From positions 1-64,000 of the forward strand of contig NZ_JAGGLM010000004.1 of the NCBI RefSeq assembly GCF_017874415.1: 64,000 nt of DNA, in the 5' to 3' direction. Shown in pieces: positions 17,070 to 25,508 of the stretch. The notes beneath the pieces are model-generated. The model saw only the letters and a list, made by a program, of their open reading frames with translations, ran no database searches and was not told where the DNA came from. The translations under genes and the position numbers were made by a program. The DNA is from Clostridium algifaecis. Its GTDB lineage: Bacteria; Bacillota; Clostridia; Clostridiales; Clostridiaceae. The first letter of the stretch is position 1; each line of letters begins with the position of its first letter.

Positions 17070-17663
17070 TTATCTTCTTCTAAATTTATTTATTCTGTTA
17101 ATTATAAATATTATGATTAACAGAAGCAATACAAATTTTATAAATCCCCAAAAAAAACGTGATAAAAGACTGGTATGCCCATAGTTACCTAAACCATAAC
17201 TGTGCCAAAAGGGTATAGGGATTGGTATAGGAAAGAACGAACGTTTAGTACTGCTATTATTGTTATAACTTTGGTTACCATTGCTATTGTTACTGCTGTT
17301 ATTAGATTTTGAATCGGATTTTGGTGAATTAGAAAAACTTCCTGATTTAAAATCTCCACTTGAACTACTACCTGAGCTATTTTTGTTGTAATTACTTTTG
17401 TATTCTGATTTAGGTTGTGAAAAATTTCCTGATTTAAAACTGCCTCCTCCAGAGCTTGCACTGTGAAAGGAGCTGCCACTGGAGGAATGTGATGAAAAAC
17501 CTCCAGATCTGAAACTTATTAATGAAGTTTTAGCATATACTGTGTTTATATTAGTATCGAACAAATTATTAGCTAAAGTTGGTATAGTTGCATTTACAAT
17601 TAAAAATAAAAAAATAATAAATAATGCTGTGATTCTTTGTTTCTTATTTATTGTAACCACCAC
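17070..17663 (-). CDS. Gly/Ser/Asn-rich membrane protein of unknown function
   Basis: 197 residues. An N-terminal hydrophobic segment (ITALFIIFLFLIVNATIPT) looks like a signal peptide or membrane anchor. A long low-complexity region rich in Ser, Gly and Asn with SGGFSSHSSSG and GGGSFKSGNF repeats follows, then a proline patch (PIPIPIPF) and a C-terminal membrane helix (FIKFVLLLLIIIFII) ending in basic residues. The start is uncertain: GTG codons at 17663 and 17660 both abut AAGGGG and no ATG is available. It is the first gene of the pspA operon. Composition resembles exposed membrane-tethered proteins; no function can be given. Confidence 0.65.
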   Translation of the reverse strand: MVVTINKKQRITALFIIFLFLIVNATIPTLANNLFDTNINTVYAKTSLISFRSGGFSSHSSSGSSFHSASSGGGSFKSGNFSQPKSEYKSNYNKNSSGSSSSGDFKSGSFSNSPKSDSKSNNSSNNSNGNQSYNNNSSTKRSFFPIPIPIPFWHSYGLGNYGHTSLLSRFFWGFIKFVLLLLIIIFIINRINKFRRR

Positions 17664-18016
17664 CCCTTAATAAAATCTATCTTTACTATATAGTAACATA
17701 ATATTTATACTAAGGAAGAATAATAACTTTAGATTACTGTTTTAACTATGTATAAATTATAATAATATAATAAGTTATTTAATACTGTATTACAAGTACT
17801 AAAATAGTCTATTTTAAGATATAATAAACTATTTATCACTATATTTTAACATATAGCTAGTTCTAGGTCATCATTATGCCTTGTTTTTTAAATTAATAAT
17901 ATACATATAATTTAAAAGATATGTGATAATTACCTTGTAAAGGGGTTATAAATAACCTATAATATTAGTATAGAAAATAAATATTGATACTGTAGGTTAT
18001 TCTGGAGGGAAGAAGT
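17664..18016. other. AT-rich divergent intergenic region
   Basis: A 353-base gap between the reverse pspA operon and the forward DUF1836 gene. It holds the promoter at 17935-17963. I see no other gene, RNA or strong repeat. Confidence 0.55.
17935..17963 (+). promoter_or_regulatory. SigA-type promoter of the DUF1836 gene
   Basis: TTGTAA (17935-17940) and a perfect TATAAT (17958-17963) are separated by 17 bases, and lie about 54 bases before the start codon of the next gene. Confidence 0.65.
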
Positions 18017-18616
18017 TTGAAAGAAAATCAATTTAATATGGAGTATGTAAAACAAACAGCAGAGGAAATATCAGAAAACACAATAGTACCTTATGAAGAT
18101 TTGCCTAGATATGATTTGTTTTTATCTCAGGTTATAGATTATTTAAATGATAAATTTTCAGAAGAAAAGTACACAAATAACATAGTTCAAAATTATGTTA
18201 AGAATGAAGTTATATCCAAACCTGAAAATGGGAAAAAAAGAGGATATACAAAAGATCACCTGGTCCAGTTAGTTCTATTGAGTTATATGAGACCATTATT
18301 ATCTACAGATGAAATAAAAAAGGTATTTAAATTAGCTTTTAATGAGATAAACAATGGAGAAGATGACATAATATCATGGGAAGAAGCATATAAGATATTT
18401 TCTGATATACAAAAGGATAGTTTTCAAAAATTAATCACTAAAGAATTTTTTGATGAAAAAAAATTAAAAGATACAATTAAAGGCATGAAATTGAAATCTG
18501 AAAAAGAAGAAGAAAGAATAATGTTGTTTTTTATAGTCATGTCTTTAATATGCCAGGCAAGTGGAATAAAAAAATTAGTACAGAATATAGTTAACAATTA
18601 TGATAAGAAAATATGA
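18017..18616 (+). CDS. DUF1836 domain protein, putative DNA-binding regulator
   Basis: 199 residues. The N-terminal 150 residues resemble DUF1836, with PYEDLPRYDLFLSQVIDYLN and RGYTKDHLVQLVLLSYMRP, a MerR-like winged helix region expected to bind DNA. The remaining C-terminal part is helical and charged. The start is TTG 18017, 7 bases after GGAGGG. It is a single forward gene facing ispF. No target is evident. Confidence 0.7.
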   Translation: MKENQFNMEYVKQTAEEISENTIVPYEDLPRYDLFLSQVIDYLNDKFSEEKYTNNIVQNYVKNEVISKPENGKKRGYTKDHLVQLVLLSYMRPLLSTDEIKKVFKLAFNEINNGEDDIISWEEAYKIFSDIQKDSFQKLITKEFFDEKKLKDTIKGMKLKSEKEEERIMLFFIVMSLICQASGIKKLVQNIVNNYDKKI

Positions 18617-18624
18617 CTATTTAA

Positions 18625-19098
18625 TTAAGCCTTTTCTAACAGGCATACACTTTTAGCTGCTATGCCTTCTTTTTTACCTGTAAAACCTAAACCTTCTTCA
18701 GTGGTTGCTTTTACACTAACTAAATCTATATCTGTATTTAAGGTTTTAGATATAGCTTCTCTCATTTTATGAATATAAGGTGATAGTTTTGGACTTTGAG
18801 AAACTATTATAGAATCTATATTTCCTATTTTATAACCTTTTTTAAGTATAATATTATTTACATAATGCAATAGTTTGATACTTGATATATCTTTATATTT
18901 TGGATCAGTATCAGGAAAAAGTTTTCCTATATCGCCTAATGCTAAAGCACCTAATAGACTATCTATTATTGCATGGATGAGTACATCTGCATCTGAATGA
19001 CCTAGAAGACCCTTTTCAAAAGGTACTTTTATACCACCTAAAATAAGATCTCTTCCTTCTACCAATTTATGTACATCATAACCTATTCCAATTCGCAT
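18625..19098 (-). CDS. ispF: 2-C-methyl-D-erythritol 2,4-cyclodiphosphate synthase
   Basis: 157 residues, full length. It makes the cyclic diphosphate of the MEP isoprenoid pathway. The zinc ligands and active site are visible in IGYDVHKL near the N-terminus and [16 protein letters not shown]. The C-terminal [11 protein letters not shown] is conserved. I placed the start at the ATG ending at 19098, nine bases after GGAGGTT; a GTG further upstream lies inside that ribosome binding site. It stands alone here, away from other MEP genes. Confidence 0.95.
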   Translation of the reverse strand: MRIGIGYDVHKLVEGRDLILGGIKVPFEKGLLGHSDADVLIHAIIDSLLGALALGDIGKLFPDTDPKYKDISSIKLLHYVNNIILKKGYKIGNIDSIIVSQSPKLSPYIHKMREAISKTLNTDIDLVSVKATTEEGLGFTGKKEGIAAKSVCLLEKA

Positions 19099-19203
19099 AT
19101 TAATATTAACCTCCACATATGTTTTAGTCTTTAAATTACATATAAAATTATACAGTTAATTAAGCATACATACAAGTATGGAAATAAAAGGAATTTATTT
19201 TAT

Positions 19204-19231
19204 AAAAAAAGGTGCTTTTAAAATGCACCTT
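19204..19231 (-). terminator. Terminator of the small reverse gene, overlapping its stop
   Basis: On the reverse strand a 7-bp stem (AAGGTGC and GCACCTT) around a 9-base AT loop is followed by a run of T. It overlaps the stop codon of the preceding small gene by two bases. Confidence 0.75.
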
Positions 19232-19418
19232 AAGATATATATTTCGAATAATTAATTATTTTTTTATCTGGTTCGTTATTAGTCTGTTTTGAGTAAGTAT
19301 CATTTGTAGAGCTAAATACAGTTTTAAAAAAATTTTTTATTAAAATTAATAAATTAGTTTTTTTTAATTTCCTTTTTTTGTTTTTTAAAAAATCTACTTT
19401 GATAACGTTATCTTTCAT
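19230..19418 (-). CDS. Small basic protein of unknown function
   Basis: 62 residues starting MKDNVIKVDFLKNKKRK, preceded by AAAGGTGGGG on the reverse strand and followed at once by a terminator, so it looks like a real monocistronic gene. It is lysine-rich, with a weakly hydrophobic centre (NLLILIKNFFKTVF) that could form an amphipathic or membrane helix. I do not recognise the family. Confidence 0.6.
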   Translation of the reverse strand: MKDNVIKVDFLKNKKRKLKKTNLLILIKNFFKTVFSSTNDTYSKQTNNEPDKKIINYSKYIS

Positions 19419-19577
19419 AATTAGCCCCACCTTTCTTTTAATTGATTAATTAAATAATATCATATTTTTGTAAAATTGTTAATGAAATAGCAATAAATAT
19501 TCTTCCCAAAAAATATTAATATTATAAATATTTTTTAAAAATTTTATAATATTAATATAGATTAAATAAAGATGAAT

Positions 19578-19612
19578 ACAGCACAAAATTAATATAGTTA
19601 ATTTTGTGCTGT
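19578..19612. repeat. 15-bp perfect inverted repeat
   Basis: ACAGCACAAAATTAA is followed by a 5-base loop and its exact complement. No T-run follows on either strand and no gene ends nearby, so it is not an ordinary terminator. It could be an operator or RNA hairpin. Confidence 0.6.
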
Positions 19613-19756
19613 AGGGATGAAAAAAGGTATATTTTTATCAATAAATGATAATTTTTGGTAAATAGGCTATAGTACATTTTTACTAAGGTAATATATTATA
19701 TGAAAAGTAAGCTTAAATTGTTACTAGATAAGTTATAAACATATTATAAACAATCA

Positions 19757-19889
19757 TGTTGATAATGTGGATATATAAGTGGAGAATATTATGTTTATAA
19801 TGATAAAAAATAAAATATTAACCGAAAATTACAATATTAATGTATATTGCACAAGTTATGCACAGGTAATATGTTGATAATGTGCATAA
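19757..19889. promoter_or_regulatory. DnaA-box cluster II with an 11-bp inverted repeat
   Basis: TTATGCACA occurs forward at 19856-19864 and reverse at 19881-19889. The flanking bases extend these into an inverted repeat AGTTATGCACA at 19854-19864 and 19881-19891. One-mismatch boxes on the reverse strand are TTATCAACA at 19757-19765 and 19872-19880, and ATATCCACA at 19766-19774. The plan mirrors cluster I 4 kb away. Confidence 0.6.
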
Positions 19890-20098
19890 CTTTATATAGA
19901 AAATTACTTTTAGATATACAAGATGTATATGTGAGATTGTTATTAAGGTTAAATATAAGTAATATAATAAAAAATTAAGTATCTATTGTGTATAGAAATA
20001 GCTTAAAATACAAATAATACAAATTAGAAATAAATTCTTATACTATTATGAAATTTAATTTAAAGCATTATATAGATTATATGGAAAGAAGCTAAGAT

Positions 20099-21007
20099 AT
20101 GAATAAGAAAAGTCTAAAAATTTTAATCGTTTCCTTAATGACTTTTATAATATTTTTTGGAATATATAATATTAAAAAAATTAAATCTTTAAGAACTTCA
20201 AACAACCTTAGTTATAATGAAAATTATAAATCAAATATTAAATATGAAAATGAGAATTCAATAGAAAAAGTAAAAGCAAACAAAATAACTAAAGACAGGC
20301 AATTTGCAGGCGATATAATATATAATACTAGCTATGTGCCTGTGCTTATGTATCATTCGATTGATTATGAAAAGGGAAATGAACTTAGAGTGCCAAAAGA
20401 GTTATTTAAAAAGCATATGCAGTATTTAAAAGATAATGGATATACGACAATTACTATTAATGAGCTTTATAAGTTTATTAATGATAATAAACCTATACCC
20501 AGAAAATCTGTAGTTATAACTTTTGATGATGGTTATAAAGACAACTATATAAATGCATATCCTATACTTAAAGAATTTGGATTTAAAGCTACTATATTTG
20601 TAATTACTAGCAATATAGATAAAGATAAAAGATGTTTAAATTCTGATGAAATAAAAGAGATGAGTAAAAATGGCATAGATATTGAAAGTCATACGGTTAA
20701 TCATGACAAACTTAATGAATTAAGTTATAATAAACAATTGCAGACATTAAAAAATTCTAAAGGTTTCCTGGAAGGAATTTTAAATAAAAAAGTAGAATAT
20801 ATAGCATATCCATATGGATTATATAATGTAGATACTTTAAATGCAGTAAAAACTGCCGGATATAAATTAGCCTTTGTTACCAAGAGCGGCTGGTGTATTA
20901 AGAATCAGGGAATTTATACACTTCATAGAGTTTATATAAGTGCCAATCATACGGTGAATGAATTTAAAAGAAGGTTAACAAATCCTGAATATTATAAATC
21001 CAAATAA
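20099..21007 (+). CDS. Polysaccharide deacetylase (NodB homology, CE4), membrane-anchored
   Basis: 302 residues. An N-terminal hydrophobic segment (ILIVSLMTFIIFFGIYNI) anchors or exports it. The NodB domain holds VPVLMYHSID, the catalytic base motif VVITFDDGYKDN, the metal motif SHTVNH and IAYPYGLYN. Likely substrates are peptidoglycan or other N-acetylglucosamine polymers outside the cell. The start follows GGAAAGAAGC. The next gene, a glucosaminidase, begins 40 bases after its stop, so both probably act together on the cell wall. Confidence 0.9.
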   Translation: MNKKSLKILIVSLMTFIIFFGIYNIKKIKSLRTSNNLSYNENYKSNIKYENENSIEKVKANKITKDRQFAGDIIYNTSYVPVLMYHSIDYEKGNELRVPKELFKKHMQYLKDNGYTTITINELYKFINDNKPIPRKSVVITFDDGYKDNYINAYPILKEFGFKATIFVITSNIDKDKRCLNSDEIKEMSKNGIDIESHTVNHDKLNELSYNKQLQTLKNSKGFLEGILNKKVEYIAYPYGLYNVDTLNAVKTAGYKLAFVTKSGWCIKNQGIYTLHRVYISANHTVNEFKRRLTNPEYYKSK

Positions 21008-21047
21008 TATGTGGACTGATTTTTTATTATTATGGGGGGAAAAGATA

Positions 21048-22541
21048 TTGAATAAACGAATAAAAACATTACTTTTAACTATAGCATTTTCTTTTACAAT
21101 TTTTCAATTTAAAGTAAATGCAGCCACTTCTCTAAATACACCTAGAATAAATATAGATTCAAATAAGGAATGGACTGTTAAATTTAATAATACATTAAAT
21201 GCAAGTACGGTTAATAGCAGTAATATAACTGTTGTAGATGAAGATAATAATAATATACCTGTAAGTGTAACATTAGGAAAAGATGAAACTACTGTGTTCG
21301 TAAGTCCTAAAGTTTCAGGTTATGATCCGGGAGAAAATTATTATTTAATTGTAGGTAAAGGTGTTAAATCTGCTTTAAATCAAGAACTTACAAGTCCTGT
21401 TAAATTGAAATTTACAATTGGGAATAAATATTCTGATGGTACGAGCTATTCAGATTTGCCTAATATAGTTTCTAATAAATTTAAGTATCAGCCTTTGTTG
21501 TCTTCTCAAAAGCAGGGATTTATTTTAAGTTCTACAGGTGGACAAGACGTACAGTATAGAATATTTGTAACAGCTAATAACCCTTCTGATAAAGAAGACT
21601 TTCAAGATATGACAGGTGGATATATATCTTCTAAAAATGGTGAAATAACTTGTAATAAGACTTTAAGTGCTGGGACTGAAGGACAAAAATATAAGGCAAT
21701 TATATATATAAAAAGAGCTGGTACTGAAGGAGCACATAGAGATATAAATACTGATTATGATAATTATTTCGTGGATTATTTTAGATGTGTAGATAAATTG
21801 GATGTTCAGGATTCAAGTTATTACAAAGATTATGATATTTCATTATTGGATATTGCAGATACTCAATTGAAAACTGCTCCTGTATTTGTAGAAACTAATG
21901 CTTTTAATAATTCGGCAAGTTCAAATCAAATAAAATATTATTTGGACCCAGATAATTTTCTGGATGGGTATGGGAAATACCAATTTTTGAAGCTTAATTA
22001 TTCTGATGGAATAACAGCTGATAGTTTGAATACTTTCCTTCAGGATAAAGGAATATTTAAAGACTGTGGACAAACATTTATTGATGCAGCAAAGGATAAT
22101 AATATAAGTGTAAGTTATTTGGTTTCCCATGCTATGCTTGAAACGGGAAATGGTACTTCGATTTTGGCAAATGGAGGAACAAAGGATAGCAATGGAAATT
22201 ATATTTATGGTAAGCCAGTATATAATTTTTTTGGAATAGGTGCAGTAGATAGTGATCCTAATGGAGCAGGCACTAAAAAAGCATATGATGAAGGTTGGTT
22301 TACTATAAAAGATGGAATAGAAGGAGGGGCTAGTTGGATTGCAAGTAAATATATAAATAATCCTACTTATAAGCAGGATACTGTATATAAAATGAGGTGG
22401 AATCCAGATAAACCGGGAGAACATGAGTATGCAACAGATATATCATGGGCATATAAGCAAATTTCCAATATAATGAATGGAATAGAGAGCTTATCTTCTT
22501 CTGGTGAGACTTTGAATTTCGAAATACCTAGATATAAATAA
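21048..22541 (+). CDS. Secreted endo-beta-N-acetylglucosaminidase with Ig-like N-terminal domain
   Basis: 497 residues. A signal peptide ends near FKVNAATS (residue 26). An Ig-like domain of the SbsA/Big_5 type covers about 30-130 (KEWTVKFNNTLNASTVNSSN, ending VKLKFTIG). The C-terminal 170 residues form a LytG-like glucosaminidase with VSYLVSHAMLETGNG, holding the catalytic glutamate, and VYNFFGIGAVD. It would cut the glycan strands of peptidoglycan. The start is TTG 21048 after GGGGGGA; an earlier ATG at 21009 precedes this site. The same Ig-like domain occurs in the amidase at 50479. Confidence 0.88.
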   Translation: MNKRIKTLLLTIAFSFTIFQFKVNAATSLNTPRINIDSNKEWTVKFNNTLNASTVNSSNITVVDEDNNNIPVSVTLGKDETTVFVSPKVSGYDPGENYYLIVGKGVKSALNQELTSPVKLKFTIGNKYSDGTSYSDLPNIVSNKFKYQPLLSSQKQGFILSSTGGQDVQYRIFVTANNPSDKEDFQDMTGGYISSKNGEITCNKTLSAGTEGQKYKAIIYIKRAGTEGAHRDINTDYDNYFVDYFRCVDKLDVQDSSYYKDYDISLLDIADTQLKTAPVFVETNAFNNSASSNQIKYYLDPDNFLDGYGKYQFLKLNYSDGITADSLNTFLQDKGIFKDCGQTFIDAAKDNNISVSYLVSHAMLETGNGTSILANGGTKDSNGNYIYGKPVYNFFGIGAVDSDPNGAGTKKAYDEGWFTIKDGIEGGASWIASKYINNPTYKQDTVYKMRWNPDKPGEHEYATDISWAYKQISNIMNGIESLSSSGETLNFEIPRYK

Positions 22542-22579
22542 TAAGTTTATATGCAAAAATTAATCGGGGTGAATATAAC

Positions 22580-23140
22580 GTGCTTAGGTGGAAAGAATTA
22601 TATGAAGAGTGCTTAAATTGTCATAAATGTTCATTAGGTGAAAAAAGAACAAATATGGTTTTTGGAGATGGAAATTCTAAAGCGGATATTATATTTATAG
22701 GAGAAGCACCAGGAGCAGATGAGGATAGAACTGGCATCCCTTTTGTTGGCAGAGCAGGTCAGCTTTTAACGAAATATCTACAGGATATTAATCTTTATAG
22801 AAATAAAGATTATTACATATGCAATATATGCAAATGCAGACCTGAAAAAAACAGAACTCCTTATGAGGATGAAGCTAAAGCTTGTATACAATATTTAAGA
22901 AATCAAGTTGCACTTGTAAAGCCTAAAATTATAGTATGTTTGGGAGCAACAGCCATGAGATATATTCTTGGTTCAGATTGGAGAATTACAAGAGACAGGG
23001 GCAAATGGGTTGAAAAAAAAGGATTTTATATGACAGCTACTTTTCATCCTTCAGCAATACTTAGAGACCCAAGCAAAAATGAACCATTTTTAGAAGATTT
23101 AAAAGCTATAAATGAAAAATACAAAGAAATTTCTAAATAA
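22580..23140 (+). CDS. Uracil-DNA glycosylase, family 4 (Fe-S type)
   Basis: 186 residues, removes uracil from [23 protein letters not shown] at residues 41-60 is the glycosylase active-site motif of family 4/5, and [13 protein letters not shown] carries the second motif. Cysteines C14, C17, C86 (in [10 protein letters not shown]) and C102 fit the [4Fe-4S] cluster of family 4. The start is a GTG at 22580. It follows the glucosaminidase by 38 bases. Confidence 0.9.
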   Translation: MLRWKELYEECLNCHKCSLGEKRTNMVFGDGNSKADIIFIGEAPGADEDRTGIPFVGRAGQLLTKYLQDINLYRNKDYYICNICKCRPEKNRTPYEDEAKACIQYLRNQVALVKPKIIVCLGATAMRYILGSDWRITRDRGKWVEKKGFYMTATFHPSAILRDPSKNEPFLEDLKAINEKYKEISK

Positions 23141-23144
23141 GATA

Positions 23145-23173
23145 TTGACATAAAAAAATATATAATCTATTAT
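23145..23173 (+). promoter_or_regulatory. SigA promoter of the metG T-box transcript
   Basis: A perfect TTGACA (23145-23150), 17-base spacer and TATTAT (23168-23173) lie just after the glycosylase stop and about 10 bases before the T-box leader. Confidence 0.82.
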
Positions 23174-23179
23174 ATTATT

Positions 23180-23450
23180 AAAATGTTATGAAAGAAAGAG
23201 TAATAAATCAAATAATCTAAAGAGAATCAGTATATTGGTGAGAACTGATGATAGCATGATTTATGAAGATGGTTCTGGAACAGGTTATCTGAAGATAAAT
23301 TAGGATAATACGGATTTACAGACGTTATACTGTACAGTAATTATAGTTACTTAATGAGACTTCTACTGTGAGGTGGGAGTGAAATAGAGTGGTAAAGTGT
23401 TTATTATATGCCTCTATATGGAAAAACCATATAGAGGCATTTTGAATTTT
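23180..23450 (+). promoter_or_regulatory. T-box leader of metG
   Basis: A 5' leader typical of tRNA-sensing T-boxes. Stem I carries AAAGAGAATCAG and TTGGTGAGAACTGA. Three ATG triplets (23256, 23263, 23269) on its 3' side could be the Met specifier. The T-box itself reads AGAGTGGTAAAGTG (23386-23399), with TGGT to pair with the tRNA acceptor end when the discriminator is A. A 14-bp terminator (23408-23421 with 23427-23440) follows, and GAGG near 23369 can pair with its GCCTC to form the antiterminator. Uncharged tRNA-Met would allow transcription of metG. Confidence 0.85.
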
Positions 23451-23498
23451 AAACATTTAAAAAATTTAGGATGCAATTATAAGAAAGGAAGAAATAAA

Positions 23499-25433
23499 AT
23501 GAATAAGAAGACTTATTATATTACTACACCAATTTATTATCCATCAGCTAAATTACATATAGGTAATACATATACAACTGTTGCAGCAGATGCTTTAGCT
23601 AGATTTAAGAGATTAACAGGCTATGATGTCATGATGCTTACAGGAACAGATGAACATGGTCAAAAAATTCAAAGATTGGCAGAAGCCAAGGGTGTTACCC
23701 CAAAGGAATATGTAGATGAGATAGTAAGCGGAATAAAAAAACTCTGGAATATGATGAATATAAGTTATGATAGATTCATAAGGACTACAGATGATTATCA
23801 TGTAAAGGCAGTCCAAAAAATATTCAAAAGATTGTATGATCAGGGAGATATATATAAGAGTGAATATGAAGGCTGGTATTGTACACCTTGTGAATCATTC
23901 TGGACTGAAACTCAACTTGTAGATGGGAATTGTCCTGACTGTGGAAGACCAGTTGAAAAAACAAAGGAGGAGGCATATTTCTTTAAAATGTCAAAATATG
24001 CTCCTAAGCTTATAAAATATATAGAAGATCATCCTGAGTTTATACAACCAGAATCAAGAAAAAATGAAATGATAAATAACTTCTTAAAACCAGGTCTTCA
24101 GGATCTATGTGTATCAAGAACTTCATTTAATTGGGGAATACCAGTAACTTTCGATACCAAGCATGTTATATACGTTTGGATAGATGCACTTGTAAATTAT
24201 ATAACTGCACTTGGCTATGGCAGTGATAATACAGAGGCTTTTGAAAAATATTGGCCTGCAAATGTGCACCTGGTTGGTAAGGACATATTGAGATTTCATA
24301 CTATATATTGGCCTATAATGCTTATGGCACTTGGTATTCCACTTCCTAAGCAGGTATTTGGTCATGGATGGCTTTTAGTAGATGGTGGAAAGATGTCTAA
24401 ATCTAAAGGTAATGTAGTAGATCCAGTTGTTTTAATTGACAATTTTGGAACAGATCCTGTAAGATATTATCTTCTTCGAGAGATACCATTTGGATCAGAT
24501 GGATTATTTAATAATGAAATATTTATAAATAAGATAAATTCAGATCTTGCAAATGATCTTGGAAATCTTCTTTCAAGAACTTGTGCTATGATTGACAAGT
24601 ATTTTGGTGGTGAAATACCTGAACCATCAGAAAAAGATACTATAGATAATAATCTTATAAATTTAGCACTTGATACTCCTAAAAAAGTAGAAGATAATAT
24701 GAATGAACTCAGAATACCGGAAGCTTTAGATGCCATATGGAAACTTATAGGCAGGGCAAATAAGTATATAGACGAAACAACTCCATGGATTCTTGCAAAA
24801 GATGAAGCTAAAAAGGGAAGATTGGCAGCAGTACTTTATAATCTTTCAGAGGCACTTAGATTTACATCAGTACTTATATCATCATTTTTACCGGATACAA
24901 GTCATAAAATAAATGAACAATTAAATATTGATGTTACAACTTGGGAGAGCCTGTCTTCATTTAATGGAACTAAAGTAGGAAATAAGATAAATAGGGGCGA
25001 ACCTATATTCCCAAGAATAGATGTTGATAAAAAAATAGAAGAGCTTAATGCACTAAAGGAGCAACAGGCTTTGAAGAATAAAAAACAAGTTCAGCCTGTA
25101 AAAGAAGAAATAACAATAGATGACTTTGATAAATTGGATTTAAGAGTTGCTAAGGTTCTTAGCTGTGAAAAAATTAAGGGCGCAAAAAAACTTCTTAAAT
25201 TTAAGATCGATCTTGGAGGAGAAGAAAGACAGATAGTTTCTGGAATCGCGAAATATTATAAACCTGAAGATCTTGTAGGAAAATCTGTTATAGTGGTAGC
25301 TAATTTAAAACCTATAAAATTAAAGGGTGAGCTTTCACAGGGAATGATACTTTCCGGAGCATCTGATGATGAGAAAAAATTATTTACTGCTACTATATCA
25401 GGAGATCTTGATGCAGGCAGCATAGTGAGATAA
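23499..25433 (+). CDS. metG: Methionyl-tRNA synthetase
   Basis: 644 residues. The class I signatures are HIGN at residues 20-23 and KMSKS at 298-302. A zinc knuckle is formed by CTPC and CPDC. The C-terminal domain from about residue 535 (EEITIDDFDKLDLRVAKVLS) is an OB-fold tRNA-binding domain, usual in Firmicute MetRS. The start ATG at 23499 follows AGAAAGGAAG; in-frame upstream codons overlap the T-box terminator and are rejected. It stands under T-box control. In B. subtilis metS also precedes tatD. Confidence 0.96.
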   Translation: MNKKTYYITTPIYYPSAKLHIGNTYTTVAADALARFKRLTGYDVMMLTGTDEHGQKIQRLAEAKGVTPKEYVDEIVSGIKKLWNMMNISYDRFIRTTDDYHVKAVQKIFKRLYDQGDIYKSEYEGWYCTPCESFWTETQLVDGNCPDCGRPVEKTKEEAYFFKMSKYAPKLIKYIEDHPEFIQPESRKNEMINNFLKPGLQDLCVSRTSFNWGIPVTFDTKHVIYVWIDALVNYITALGYGSDNTEAFEKYWPANVHLVGKDILRFHTIYWPIMLMALGIPLPKQVFGHGWLLVDGGKMSKSKGNVVDPVVLIDNFGTDPVRYYLLREIPFGSDGLFNNEIFINKINSDLANDLGNLLSRTCAMIDKYFGGEIPEPSEKDTIDNNLINLALDTPKKVEDNMNELRIPEALDAIWKLIGRANKYIDETTPWILAKDEAKKGRLAAVLYNLSEALRFTSVLISSFLPDTSHKINEQLNIDVTTWESLSSFNGTKVGNKINRGEPIFPRIDVDKKIEELNALKEQQALKNKKQVQPVKEEITIDDFDKLDLRVAKVLSCEKIKGAKKLLKFKIDLGGEERQIVSGIAKYYKPEDLVGKSVIVVANLKPIKLKGELSQGMILSGASDDEKKLFTATISGDLDAGSIVR

Positions 25434-25438
25434 TAGTT

Positions 25439-25487
25439 AAATGACTAAAAAGCTGTTGAAATTTACATTCAGCTTTTTAGTCATTTT
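25439..25487. terminator. Bidirectional terminator between metG and the malic enzyme gene
   Basis: A 17-bp perfect stem (AAATGACTAAAAAGCTG with its complement at 25470-25486) and a 14-base loop lies between two convergent genes, with T-rich sequence on the right side. Confidence 0.82.
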
Positions 25488-25508
25488 AGTTTTATAGAAA
25501 GCTAAGGT

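Larger units (their letters stand above)
19419..20098. other. Long intergenic region with repeats
   Basis: 680 bases between two divergent genes without a convincing coding region. It holds the ribosome binding site of the small reverse gene, the inverted repeat at 19578-19612, the DnaA-box cluster at 19757-19889 and the start region of the deacetylase gene. Otherwise it is AT-rich sequence. Confidence 0.6.

Noticed and set aside
23397-23498. Upstream in-frame start for metG
   Set aside because: The region is the T-box terminator hairpin, and the added residues are not part of the enzyme. ATG 23499 has a proper ribosome binding site.
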